A DNA stretch of 64,000 nucleotides from a gamma proteobacterium HIMB55 (lineage in GTDB: Bacteria > Pseudomonadota > Gammaproteobacteria > Pseudomonadales > Halieaceae): the NCBI GenBank assembly GCA_000227505.4, contig AGIF02000001.1, positions 1 to 64,000 of the forward strand, given 5' to 3'. The notes beneath the pieces are model-generated. The model worked only from the letters and a program-made list of their open reading frames with translations, was not told the DNA's origin and made no database searches. Numbering within the stretch: position 1 is the first letter of the stretch; each line of letters opens with the position of its first letter. Positions 57,131-64,000 of the stretch are shown here, piece after piece. A program made the position numbers and the translations under genes.

Positions 57131-58464
57131 TGTCTCTAACGAACCGAATTTTATTGGCGATGGTGCTGGGGATCAGCCTCGGCTCGATACTCGAAGTTGT
57201 ATTGGGTGGGCTAGACCCTGAGAGTGGGCTTTACGGGTTCCTCTACAACGGTTTGGTCATGGGGGTTTTCGATGTCCTTGGGCGGATCTTTATTGCCTCG
57301 CTGAAATTACTCGTTGTACCTCTGGTTTTAGTCTCGCTTATCTGCGGTATGGCGGCGCTCGGTGCAAGCAGTCGCATGGGCCCTATTGCAGGAAAAACCC
57401 TAGGGCTCTACCTCATCACGACCTGCATTGCCGTAACGCTTGGTCTCGCGATTGCGATTTTGGTTGGGCCTGGTAATGGTGTGAACGCCGTGGCGAGCAT
57501 GGACTTCGTGCCAAAAGAAGCGCCACCGATTAAAGAAACGCTCATCAACATTTTCCCGACAAATCCCATTGCTGCAATGGCCGAGGGGAATATGCTGCAG
57601 GTGATTGTCTTTGCCTTGCTGGTCGGTTTCGCCATGACGCGTGCAGGCGAGGCGGGTGAGCGTCTGATCGCCTGGTTCCAGGATATGGAAGTCGTGGTCA
57701 TGAAAATGGTGGGTGTGCTGATTGAGCTTGCGCCTTACGGTGTATTCGCTCTCCTGACGAAGCTCTTTGCCACCATGGGGTTCGGCACGATTTTCGACTT
57801 GGCAAAATATTTCTTTACCCTGCTGGCTGTGCTGCTCTTCCATGGGTTGGTTGTTTACGGGCTTGTACTACGGACGCTGACGCCGCTCTCACCCGCTATG
57901 CTGCGGGCGAAAATGCGGCGGGTTTGGGCCTTTGCATTCTCGACATCATCTTCGGGCGCAACCCTGCCAGTCACACTACGAACCGTGGAAAAGCGACTCG
58001 GTGTAAACAAGAGTGTGGCCGGGTTTGCTGTGCCACTGGGTGCGACCATTAATATGGACGGCACGGCGATCATGCAGGGTGTTGCCACGGTCTTTATTGC
58101 GCAGGTCTACGGCATCGATCTCAGTAGCAGTCAGCTGCTAATGGTGGTGCTAACGGCAACACTCGCGTCTATCGGTACGGCGGCGGTGCCCAGCGCAGGC
58201 CTTATCATGCTCTCGCTGGTGCTGACACAAGCAGGCCTGCCGGTGGAGGGCATTGCCTTGATTCTTGGTGTCGACCGGCTTCTCGATATGGTTCGTACCG
58301 CTGTCAACGTGACCGGTGATGCCACCGTTTCAACCGTGGTTGCCTATCACGAAGGTCAGCTTGACGAGGTTGTCTTTAACGACCCTAACGCAGACCTCGA
58401 TATGGAAGGCGATGATGACACCGCCGGTAACGCCAGCGACAAAACTAACGGAGCTGAAGCATGA
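57130..58464 (+). CDS. Dicarboxylate/amino acid:cation symporter (DAACS family)
   Basis: A 444-residue membrane transporter of the glutamate/aspartate/C4-dicarboxylate family using Na+ or H+. It has about eight helices, the S-T-S-S-S-G-A-T-L-P-V-T serine-rich re-entrant loop and N-M-D-G-T-A-I-M-Q-G-V for cation binding. I-G-T-A-A-V-P-S-A-G-L-I and the substrate-site D-R-L-L-D-M-V-R-T-A-V-N-V-T-G-D also match the family. The C-terminus is long and acidic. Whether glutamate, aspartate or a dicarboxylate is carried cannot be read safely. It is coupled at both ends, TAATG to the Kazal lipoprotein and ATGA to the hydrolase gene. Confidence 0.96.
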   Translation: MSLTNRILLAMVLGISLGSILEVVLGGLDPESGLYGFLYNGLVMGVFDVLGRIFIASLKLLVVPLVLVSLICGMAALGASSRMGPIAGKTLGLYLITTCIAVTLGLAIAILVGPGNGVNAVASMDFVPKEAPPIKETLINIFPTNPIAAMAEGNMLQVIVFALLVGFAMTRAGEAGERLIAWFQDMEVVVMKMVGVLIELAPYGVFALLTKLFATMGFGTIFDLAKYFFTLLAVLLFHGLVVYGLVLRTLTPLSPAMLRAKMRRVWAFAFSTSSSGATLPVTLRTVEKRLGVNKSVAGFAVPLGATINMDGTAIMQGVATVFIAQVYGIDLSSSQLLMVVLTATLASIGTAAVPSAGLIMLSLVLTQAGLPVEGIALILGVDRLLDMVRTAVNVTGDATVSTVVAYHEGQLDEVVFNDPNADLDMEGDDDTAGNASDKTNGAEA

Positions 58465-59111
58465 GTTTGTCCGTCACTATCGTCCCCGTTACGCCTTATC
58501 AGCAAAATTGCTCGATCATTAAGTGTAATGCGACGGGAAAGGCCGCCGTGGTTGACCCGGGCGGTGATATCGATCGCATCAAAGCCGCCATCGAAAAAAT
58601 GGGCGCAACAGTCGAAAAGATTCTGCTCACTCACGGTCATATGGATCACTGCGCCGCAGCGGATGTTTTGCGTCAAGAGTGGTCAGTACCTATTGAAGGG
58701 CCCGAGGAGGGCGACCGGTTTTGGATCGACAATCTGCCCAAGTGGTGCGAGATGTCAGGCTTCCCATCGGCCGAGGCTTTCGAGCCGGACCGATGGTTGG
58801 TCGATGGCGACACAGTATCAGTGGGCAACCTAGAGCTCGCGGTCATTCATTGTCCGGGACACACGCCCGGGCACGTCGTGTTTTACGATCGCAATCAGAA
58901 CGTTGCCTGGGTAGGTGATGTTATCTTTGCGGGCTCGATAGGCCGTACTGATTTCCCAAAAGGAAACCACGAAGAGCTTATCCACTCGATTCGGGAAAAG
59001 CTTTTCCCGTTAGGTGATAACGTGCAGTTCGTTCCCGGTCATGGCCCTGACTCCACCTTCGGACGCGAGCGGGCAACGAATCCCTTCGTTGCCGATATGC
59101 AGTTTGGCTAG
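58461..59111 (+). CDS. Metallo-beta-lactamase-fold hydrolase, glyoxalase II/YcbL-like
   Basis: A 216-residue binuclear metal hydrolase. The motif L-L-T-H-G-H-M-D-H-C-A-A, the later C-P-G-H-T-P-G-H and G-D-V-I-F-A-G-S-I-G-R-T-D-F-P, and the final V-P-G-H-G-P-D-S-T are all present. It is shorter than GloB and lacks the substrate-binding helical domain, so it belongs with the GloC/YcbL group able to act on S-lactoylglutathione-like thioesters. It overlaps the symporter end as ATGA. Confidence 0.93.
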   Translation: MSLSVTIVPVTPYQQNCSIIKCNATGKAAVVDPGGDIDRIKAAIEKMGATVEKILLTHGHMDHCAAADVLRQEWSVPIEGPEEGDRFWIDNLPKWCEMSGFPSAEAFEPDRWLVDGDTVSVGNLELAVIHCPGHTPGHVVFYDRNQNVAWVGDVIFAGSIGRTDFPKGNHEELIHSIREKLFPLGDNVQFVPGHGPDSTFGRERATNPFVADMQFG

Positions 59112-59210
59112 CTTTGCCATTGGGTGATCAGCGCCGACCTGAGTTCAACTTGATGGCTAGAACAGCGGAGGGGCCGGACTGCTTGTGGTCGGCGTTTATT
59201 AAAGCGGCGT

Positions 59211-60287
59211 TTACGCCGCGACAAAACCTTTCCAGGACGCCATGTAGTCGATGAACTTATCGCCCAAACCCTGTTCGGCCAAGTGCTCACGACTCACCGG
59301 AAGGTCAAGCATCGAGAACTCTGGGTTTGCCATGACAAGATTCGGGAAGTCTGCGTGAACAATGGCACCGCGTCCCACTAGGACGAAGTCGAGACCGCTG
59401 TCCATTCCGCGTTGGCAGTCACTCGCCGAATAAAGCTTACCGGCCGCACCCAGCGCTACGCCTTTGCGTGGTAAGTCGGTGAAAACCTTGAGCAGTGACT
59501 CGCCAGCAAAGGCTTCATCACTCGCAGGCTTGAAGACATCCCAAAGCGACATGTCCAGGTAGTCGATGCGATCGTCAGTGAGTAACTGACCTGCCAAGTC
59601 ACGTATCTCTTCGGTGCGCTGTCCAAACCGCTCGGGTGAGAGTCGAACACCAAGGCTGAAAGATCGCCCGCAGGACGTATTGATCCCCTCGATGATGTCG
59701 TACAGCACCTTTGCACGCTTTTCAGGTGTGCCGCCGTAGGCGTCATCGCGCCGATTGATTTCGGGGCTCAAGAATTGCGCTATGAGGTATCCGTGGGCAC
59801 CGTGTAGCTGCACACCGTCAAAGCCTGCTTCTTTGCATCTTACGGCCGAGGCAATGCAGTCCTCGATAAATCCTTCGACCTCCTCAACCGTCATCGCTTT
59901 GGAGTTGGTGGACTCGTCGTCCGAGGGACACATTGGTGTGTTCTCGCAGTAATCACCCATGGCGCGCATCCCGCCGTGGTGGAGCTGCACAACGGCGTGG
60001 CTGCCGTGCGCTTTGATGCCATTAGCCATACGCTTGAGACCCTCAAGGTGACGGTCATCGTGTGCACCGAGCTGGCCAGGAAAGCCCACACCGCGGTGCT
60101 GCACTGAAGTGGCGCAGGTCATGGTGAGCCCAAATCCACCCTCTGCACGTCGCGTCAGCCAATGATATTCGTCGTCGCTCATCACACCATCGGCGCCGCT
60201 TTGCAGGTTGGTCAACGCCGCCAACATAAAGCGATTGTTGATGGTGGAGCCGTTGTTGAAGCGCAGTGGCGCTGAGAGAGATGACAT
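59211..60287 (-). CDS. NADH:flavin oxidoreductase, Old Yellow Enzyme family (second copy)
   Basis: A 358-residue FMN-dependent TIM-barrel oxidoreductase. The segments F-M-L-A-A-L-T-N-L, V-Q-L-H-H-G-G-M-R-A and V-Q-L-H-G-A-H-G-Y-L-I-A-Q-F-L-S-P are family hallmarks, the last with I-N-R-R-D-D-A-Y-G-G. L-V-G-R-G-A-I-V-H closes the phosphate site. It differs clearly from the copy at 673-1953 (HGAH instead of HSAH, shorter). Its stop lies inside a GCGGCGT/ACGCCGC inverted repeat (59204-59219). It follows the exported amidohydrolase by 14 bases, so they are probably co-expressed. The substrate is unknown. Confidence 0.93.
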   Translation of the reverse strand: MSSLSAPLRFNNGSTINNRFMLAALTNLQSGADGVMSDDEYHWLTRRAEGGFGLTMTCATSVQHRGVGFPGQLGAHDDRHLEGLKRMANGIKAHGSHAVVQLHHGGMRAMGDYCENTPMCPSDDESTNSKAMTVEEVEGFIEDCIASAVRCKEAGFDGVQLHGAHGYLIAQFLSPEINRRDDAYGGTPEKRAKVLYDIIEGINTSCGRSFSLGVRLSPERFGQRTEEIRDLAGQLLTDDRIDYLDMSLWDVFKPASDEAFAGESLLKVFTDLPRKGVALGAAGKLYSASDCQRGMDSGLDFVLVGRGAIVHADFPNLVMANPEFSMLDLPVSREHLAEQGLGDKFIDYMASWKGFVAA

Positions 60288-60301
60288 CGTTTTTTTCCTT
60301 A

Positions 60302-62023
60302 TTAGTTTCTGTGAGCTTCGCCGGCGAATACCGTACCGATAACTTCAATGTGACGTAATTTTTCGAGCGGCGCTGTCATGGGGTCGTCGGCCAAGATCGT
60401 AAAGTCCGCGGCCTTACCCGCGCGAATCGACCCGATTTCGTCTTCAAGCCCTAATATCCAAGCAGCATCAATCGTAATCGCTTTAAACGCACCTTCGCGA
60501 GTCATTACCTCTGCTTGTCCTGTTTTGTCGCCAGAAATATTCTCGCGAGCGACCGCAGTCCACATCAGCGTGAGGGGCGAGAGCGGTGCCATGGGGCTGT
60601 CGGAGTGCAGGCCAACGGGAACACTCTTTTGCTCTAGGGAGCCTAAACGAACCATCTGAGGACCCCGGTCAGGACCTAGCCAATCGCCGCTGTACATCTC
60701 AGAGAGAATGTAATGGTAATAAGGGTTGGCTGACACGGCGGCTCCCAGTGCTGCCAGTTTTCGGTTTTGATCCTCAGTGCTGTAAGCAAAATGCTCTAAC
60801 GTCATGCGATGGTCGGCTCTGGGGCTGACACGCTGTAGATGCTCAAGAAGATCAATAAACCGCGCAGTCGCGGCGTCACCGTTACTGTGTGCGTGAATTT
60901 GGAACCCGGCGTCCCAGAAGGTCTTAGCAAAGGCTTCGAGCGTTGGCACATCGACCATCCAGACGCCCATATGACCGTCTAGGTATCCCGGCGCCCCCAT
61001 TTGAGAGAGTCCCGAAAAGATCGCACCATCGATCATAAGCTTAAAGTGGTTACCCACGGTCACTTGATCATCGTTCATTGTTTGCCATTCGCGGACTTCA
61101 GCGAGCGCTTCTTCCGCGGTTTTTTGGCGTGTAATGAAGTCTGTGATGATGGGTGTGAGGAGTACTCGAACCCCAACAGGGTCATTGGCCACCGCAGCTT
61201 TTACTGCCTGAATCTCACTTACCGCATTACCGAAAATGCCGGTACCCATATCTGCCGCTGTGGTCACCCCTGACTCATGCATCATCGAGAGGAAGTTCTG
61301 CATGCCTTTCATGTAGCGCGCAGGCTCAAAGAGAAATCCCATGCGGGGGAATACGGCCCTCAGGCCCAGTTCATAAAAGTGTCCGCGTTCCCAATTGGCG
61401 CCGTGAGGAATGGCATCAGCGTCCTCCTTGGTGACACCGAGAAAGTTCCATGCGGCATCGTTTCCGATCAGTTCGTGAAATGAGCGATGCCAGATCATCA
61501 CCGGTTCATCACCAAACCATTCGTTCAGGTCCTCACGCCATACTTCACCGTGCCAGAGTGGGTGGTAACCAAAGGAAACAAAAGGCACCTCTGCGTTATC
61601 GTGTTCTGATACCAGATTAACCAGAGCGCTTTTGTAACCCTCGGGCGTCGTGGCGCCCGGGAAATCGCCTGTGGGCAGATACCAGTCGTCGGGTGCGAGA
61701 AAGGGAAACTGTGTGAGCACTGCAGGCAGCGTCGGGTGCACGTGTGGATCGATCAGTCCTGGCGTCATGACGTACTGCTCAAACTGCCGGTCAATCCTCG
61801 CGCCGCGCGAGGCGATTAGCGGCGCTAAGCTATCGAGATCACCAACCGCGAGAACTTTTCCATCTTCAACAGCAACTGCTGTTGCTTGAGGAAGCGCAGG
61901 CTCCAAGGTGCGGATCAGCTTTGCGGTATACACGACGGTTTCTGCAGCCACAGCGGGCACAACACAGACCAGCAACGCGAGCAATGAAGAAAAGCCAGTT
62001 CGAATTATTGTTTTTTGGATCAT
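60302..62023 (-). CDS. Exported amidohydrolase, YtcJ-like (COG1574 type)
   Basis: A metal-dependent hydrolase of about 573 residues. The ATG at 62023 follows GGAGGG and gives a proper signal peptide (cleavage near V-A-A-E, about residue 27); a frame twelve residues longer is unlikely. It shows T-P-G-L-I-D-P-H-V-H-P at the first metal site, K-L-M-I-D-G-A-I-F, H-A-H-S-N-G-D-A-A and V-G-L-H-S-D-S-P. The late R-A-G-K-A-A-D-F-T-I-L-A-D-D-P closes the composite domain. The natural substrate of this exported group is not known, but C-N bond hydrolysis is usual. Confidence 0.93.
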   Translation of the reverse strand: MIQKTIIRTGFSSLLALLVCVVPAVAAETVVYTAKLIRTLEPALPQATAVAVEDGKVLAVGDLDSLAPLIASRGARIDRQFEQYVMTPGLIDPHVHPTLPAVLTQFPFLAPDDWYLPTGDFPGATTPEGYKSALVNLVSEHDNAEVPFVSFGYHPLWHGEVWREDLNEWFGDEPVMIWHRSFHELIGNDAAWNFLGVTKEDADAIPHGANWERGHFYELGLRAVFPRMGFLFEPARYMKGMQNFLSMMHESGVTTAADMGTGIFGNAVSEIQAVKAAVANDPVGVRVLLTPIITDFITRQKTAEEALAEVREWQTMNDDQVTVGNHFKLMIDGAIFSGLSQMGAPGYLDGHMGVWMVDVPTLEAFAKTFWDAGFQIHAHSNGDAATARFIDLLEHLQRVSPRADHRMTLEHFAYSTEDQNRKLAALGAAVSANPYYHYILSEMYSGDWLGPDRGPQMVRLGSLEQKSVPVGLHSDSPMAPLSPLTLMWTAVARENISGDKTGQAEVMTREGAFKAITIDAAWILGLEDEIGSIRAGKAADFTILADDPMTAPLEKLRHIEVIGTVFAGEAHRN

Positions 62024-62083
62024 GCAATTACCCTCCACATGCGCCGCACATAATGTCATGAACTAGGCGCAAAAGTAGAGGTG

Positions 62084-63493
62084 CTAGCGTAGAACTTTTA
62101 TCCAATCACCGGTTCGCGGCTCGCCACCAGGGTAGTAGCCGTTGATAAGGCGCAGCTGGTTTTCAGCATCGGGAATCCGAATGCCGGTACTTAAGGAAGC
62201 GAAAGTGGCCCCGCGAGGCACTTGAACGTAGGTCAGTGTCAAACTCTCTCCGCGCTTTTTCTCTTTCGGGAACAGTGGGCGAAAGGAGGTAATGATGGTT
62301 TTAAAAGCCTCGTCTGCGCCGGCGAAGTTGGTGGCCTCGCCCTCGAACAGGTAGCGAAAGCGGTAGTCCACAATACCGAGGCGTTTTTGAACACCGCCTG
62401 CACTGGCAAGACCGGTCGCGCCCTTGAGCCCCTGGTTTTCCGTCTCTTCTTGCGCGCTTATCTCGCCTGTCGCAAGGCTGGGTAGCGCAGTTGCTGGATC
62501 TGCCTCAGGGTCGATCTTCGCGATCTTAATGGTGAGCGCAGCATCCGAATTGGGAGCGCGCGCGACTATTTCGCGAGTGTTTGCGGTGACTTTCCAGCCT
62601 TCAGGATGCTCAAACGTAAAGTCGAGCTTGTTGTGGTAATACCGTAGTGGGTCGCTTTGGGCTTCCGCACTTGCACCTACAACCATCCCCTCAGTTTCTC
62701 GTCTGAAGCGGCCCGGCAGCTCTGGGTCATCGGCCATAGTGTCAAAATCGAGTGTGTTAGCGGTTTTGATCACTGTCTGCAGGCGTAAATCATTACGCGG
62801 GTGGCTGGCGTATAGACCGTGATAGGTGCCCGAGGGTTTGCCCGCCGCTTTTGCCGCTGCTTTTCGGTAACGCTCCTGATCTTTTAGTACGCCGATCACA
62901 GATAACAAGGCGTCGGCGTCGTAACCACTTTTGTGCATGATCTCCGCACCCTCGGCATCCGCCTCCAACTCCATTTCGCGGCCAAAGCCCGAGACGAGTT
63001 CGGCACCGTACATGTTGGTCGCGTCGTATAGATCGCCTGATCGGGTCAGGATGAGTGCTGTGACCGCAACCGCTTGCGTAGTGAGTTGTTGCGTGCGTCG
63101 CCGCGAGTGGTGTCGCTCTGTAATGTGGGCGATCTCGTGGGCAATGACACCCGCCAGCTCGGCCTCAGTGTTGAGGTAGGCCAGCAGTCCGCGGTTGATG
63201 TAAATCATCCCGCCCGGCAAAGCGAAGGCGTTGATGTCCGGTGAATCGAGCAGTGTGAAGGTGAATTCCTCGTCCGCGAGACTCGAGTTGGCGACCAAGC
63301 GATCTGCAATTTCATTGACGTACGCCGCAAGTTCGGGGTCGTCATATATACCGACATTCTCAATGAGCTTCTCGTGCTCGTCGGCGGCCTTCTTCGGCAT
63401 GCTCACCGGACGACCACCCACAGTAACGGTGGACGATCCCGCGCAGGCGACCAGAAACATCGTTGCCAGTATTACGGTGAGCAGTCGCGTCAT
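62084..63493 (-). CDS. M48 family metalloprotease lipoprotein, BepA/YfgC-like
   Basis: A 469-residue envelope protease. The lipobox ends at Cys17 (L-V-A-C). The zinc site is H-E-I-A-H at about 119-123, with the third ligand Glu expected in E-L-E-A-D-A-E-G-A. After the peptidase domain (to about 245) comes a substrate-like region with D-F-T-F-E-H-P-E-G-W, and a C-terminal part ending G-Y-Y-P-G-G-E-P-R-T-G-D-W-I-K-V. This replaces the TPR region of BepA, so it is a related but separate type. It may act in outer-membrane protein quality control. It lies three bases after the partial gene upstream. Confidence 0.92.
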   Translation of the reverse strand: MTRLLTVILATMFLVACAGSSTVTVGGRPVSMPKKAADEHEKLIENVGIYDDPELAAYVNEIADRLVANSSLADEEFTFTLLDSPDINAFALPGGMIYINRGLLAYLNTEAELAGVIAHEIAHITERHHSRRRTQQLTTQAVAVTALILTRSGDLYDATNMYGAELVSGFGREMELEADAEGAEIMHKSGYDADALLSVIGVLKDQERYRKAAAKAAGKPSGTYHGLYASHPRNDLRLQTVIKTANTLDFDTMADDPELPGRFRRETEGMVVGASAEAQSDPLRYYHNKLDFTFEHPEGWKVTANTREIVARAPNSDAALTIKIAKIDPEADPATALPSLATGEISAQEETENQGLKGATGLASAGGVQKRLGIVDYRFRYLFEGEATNFAGADEAFKTIITSFRPLFPKEKKRGESLTLTYVQVPRGATFASLSTGIRIPDAENQLRLINGYYPGGEPRTGDWIKVLR

Positions 63494-63496
63494 GAA

Positions 63497-64000
63497 TCAG
63501 GACTCCGCAGAGAGATATTGAAGCAGCTGGTTACCTAAGCTCTCGCAGGCCGTGTCTTGGACCGGTGCAATAATGGGGATGGGAACAACCACGGCTGGCA
63601 TGTAGCTTTGTCCGCTGGTTTGAGCACTCATACGACCGACTTCAGAGCCCTCGCCAAAGTTCCATATGGTGGCTTCGTACTCAGACTCGGTGCCCCACGT
63701 ACCAAAGCCGAAGCAGCCGGCACCTGTAGGACCCACGCCGCAGGTCATCGAACCGCTGCTGTTTGTGTCCTCGGTGCGACCGTCGATCCAAATCATGTAC
63801 TGCAAATCGAGCTCGCCGAGCTTGTTGGCAACACTGGGTACCGTCATCAATCGATCGACGCTTTCAATGCTTAGCGGTGCTGTGCGAGGCTCGAACCAGG
63901 GATACAACGAGTCGATAAACTGCCGCTCTGGAATCACACTGATACCAGCATCACCGCGACTGACGTGTCCACCGATACAGTCGATGAAATCAGGCTCGGT
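63497..64000 (-). CDS. Unrecognised protein, N-terminal part outside the window
   Basis: The frame is open from the window edge to a TGA at 63497, giving at least 167 residues. The earliest readable part is P-D-F-I-D-C-I-G-G-H-V-S-R. A GTG at 63937 could be a start, but the frame continues past it, so the true start lies beyond 64000. It has several cysteines (including M-T-C-G-V-G and G-C-F-G-F-G-T-W-G), a glycine-rich middle, and a hydrophobic P-A-V-V-V-P-I-P-I-I-A-P stretch near the end. It precedes the M48 lipoprotein gene by three bases. I do not recognise the family; an envelope role is only suggested by its neighbour. Confidence 0.72.
   Translation of the reverse strand, partial: TEPDFIDCIGGHVSRGDAGISVIPERQFIDSLYPWFEPRTAPLSIESVDRLMTVPSVANKLGELDLQYMIWIDGRTEDTNSSGSMTCGVGPTGAGCFGFGTWGTESEYEATIWNFGEGSEVGRMSAQTSGQSYMPAVVVPIPIIAPVQDTACESLGNQLLQYLSAES

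Overview
The window is a stretch of bacterial chromosome from a gammaproteobacterium. Gene order closely follows the Pseudomonas-type arrangement (rpoD-dnaG-yqeY-rpsU with divergent tsaD; lptD-surA-pdxA-rsmA-apaH; amgK-murU; rpe-trpEGDC; vfr-osmC-coq7; argC-erpA-anmK-M23 peptidase-tyrS). Together with the many periplasmic c-type cytochromes, this suits a marine lineage such as the OM60/NOR5 (Halieaceae) group. The taxonomic call is inference from gene content and synteny. I see no insertion sequence, prophage, integrase, CRISPR array or rRNA operon. No gap without a gene exceeds 300 bases.

Layout: (1) 1-7811 holds a partial tRNA(CAU), a lipoprotein, and a long minus-strand directon. That directon reads diheme cytochrome c4, MauG/CCP-like diheme peroxidase, a parallel beta-helix protein fused to cytochrome c, an iron-sulfur flavoprotein of the FrhB/BciB family, a hotdog thioesterase and an Old Yellow Enzyme. 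A divergent gene carries the Coq4 signature. The first four genes of the directon overlap one another and start from a good sigma70 promoter; this is the most unusual module of the window. (2) 7853-25098 is the macromolecular-synthesis region and the outer-membrane/pyridoxine/rRNA-methylation region. It is interrupted by an H-NS-like gene and a patatin phospholipase, and apaG is missing. It ends with the AmgK/MurU peptidoglycan-recycling pair and a clear terminator. (3) 25167-32005 holds rpe-trpE-trpG-trpD-trpC, with tiny open frames bridging both trp gaps, then a Vfr/CRP-type regulator with a CRP box at its start, an OsmC protein and Coq7. (4) 32049-40778 holds purD-purH-fis-dusB divergent from aroQ-accB-accC-prmA, then a DUF2333 protein. 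(5) 40867-48766 holds a copper chaperone with DsbD, a pentapeptide protein, an adenosine-kinase-like PfkB enzyme, a NudL-type hydrolase, and hemJ-hemL-hemB with a TIMP-like secreted protein coupled to hemB. (6) 48839-59111 holds argC, a coiled-coil membrane protein, bactofilin, erpA, anmK, an M23 peptidase, tyrS, nagZ, a Kazal-type lipoprotein coupled to a dicarboxylate/amino-acid symporter, and a metallo-beta-lactamase-fold hydrolase. (7) 59211-64000 holds a second Old Yellow Enzyme, an exported amidohydrolase, an M48 lipoprotein protease, and an unrecognised gene cut by the window edge.

The genome is compact. Many genes overlap by an ATGA or TTGA, and three convergent pairs share their stop codons, leaving no room for a terminator. 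Cell-wall recycling is well represented (amgK, murU, anmK, nagZ), and so are heme synthesis and ubiquinone-related functions (hemJ, hemL, hemB, coq7, coq4-like).
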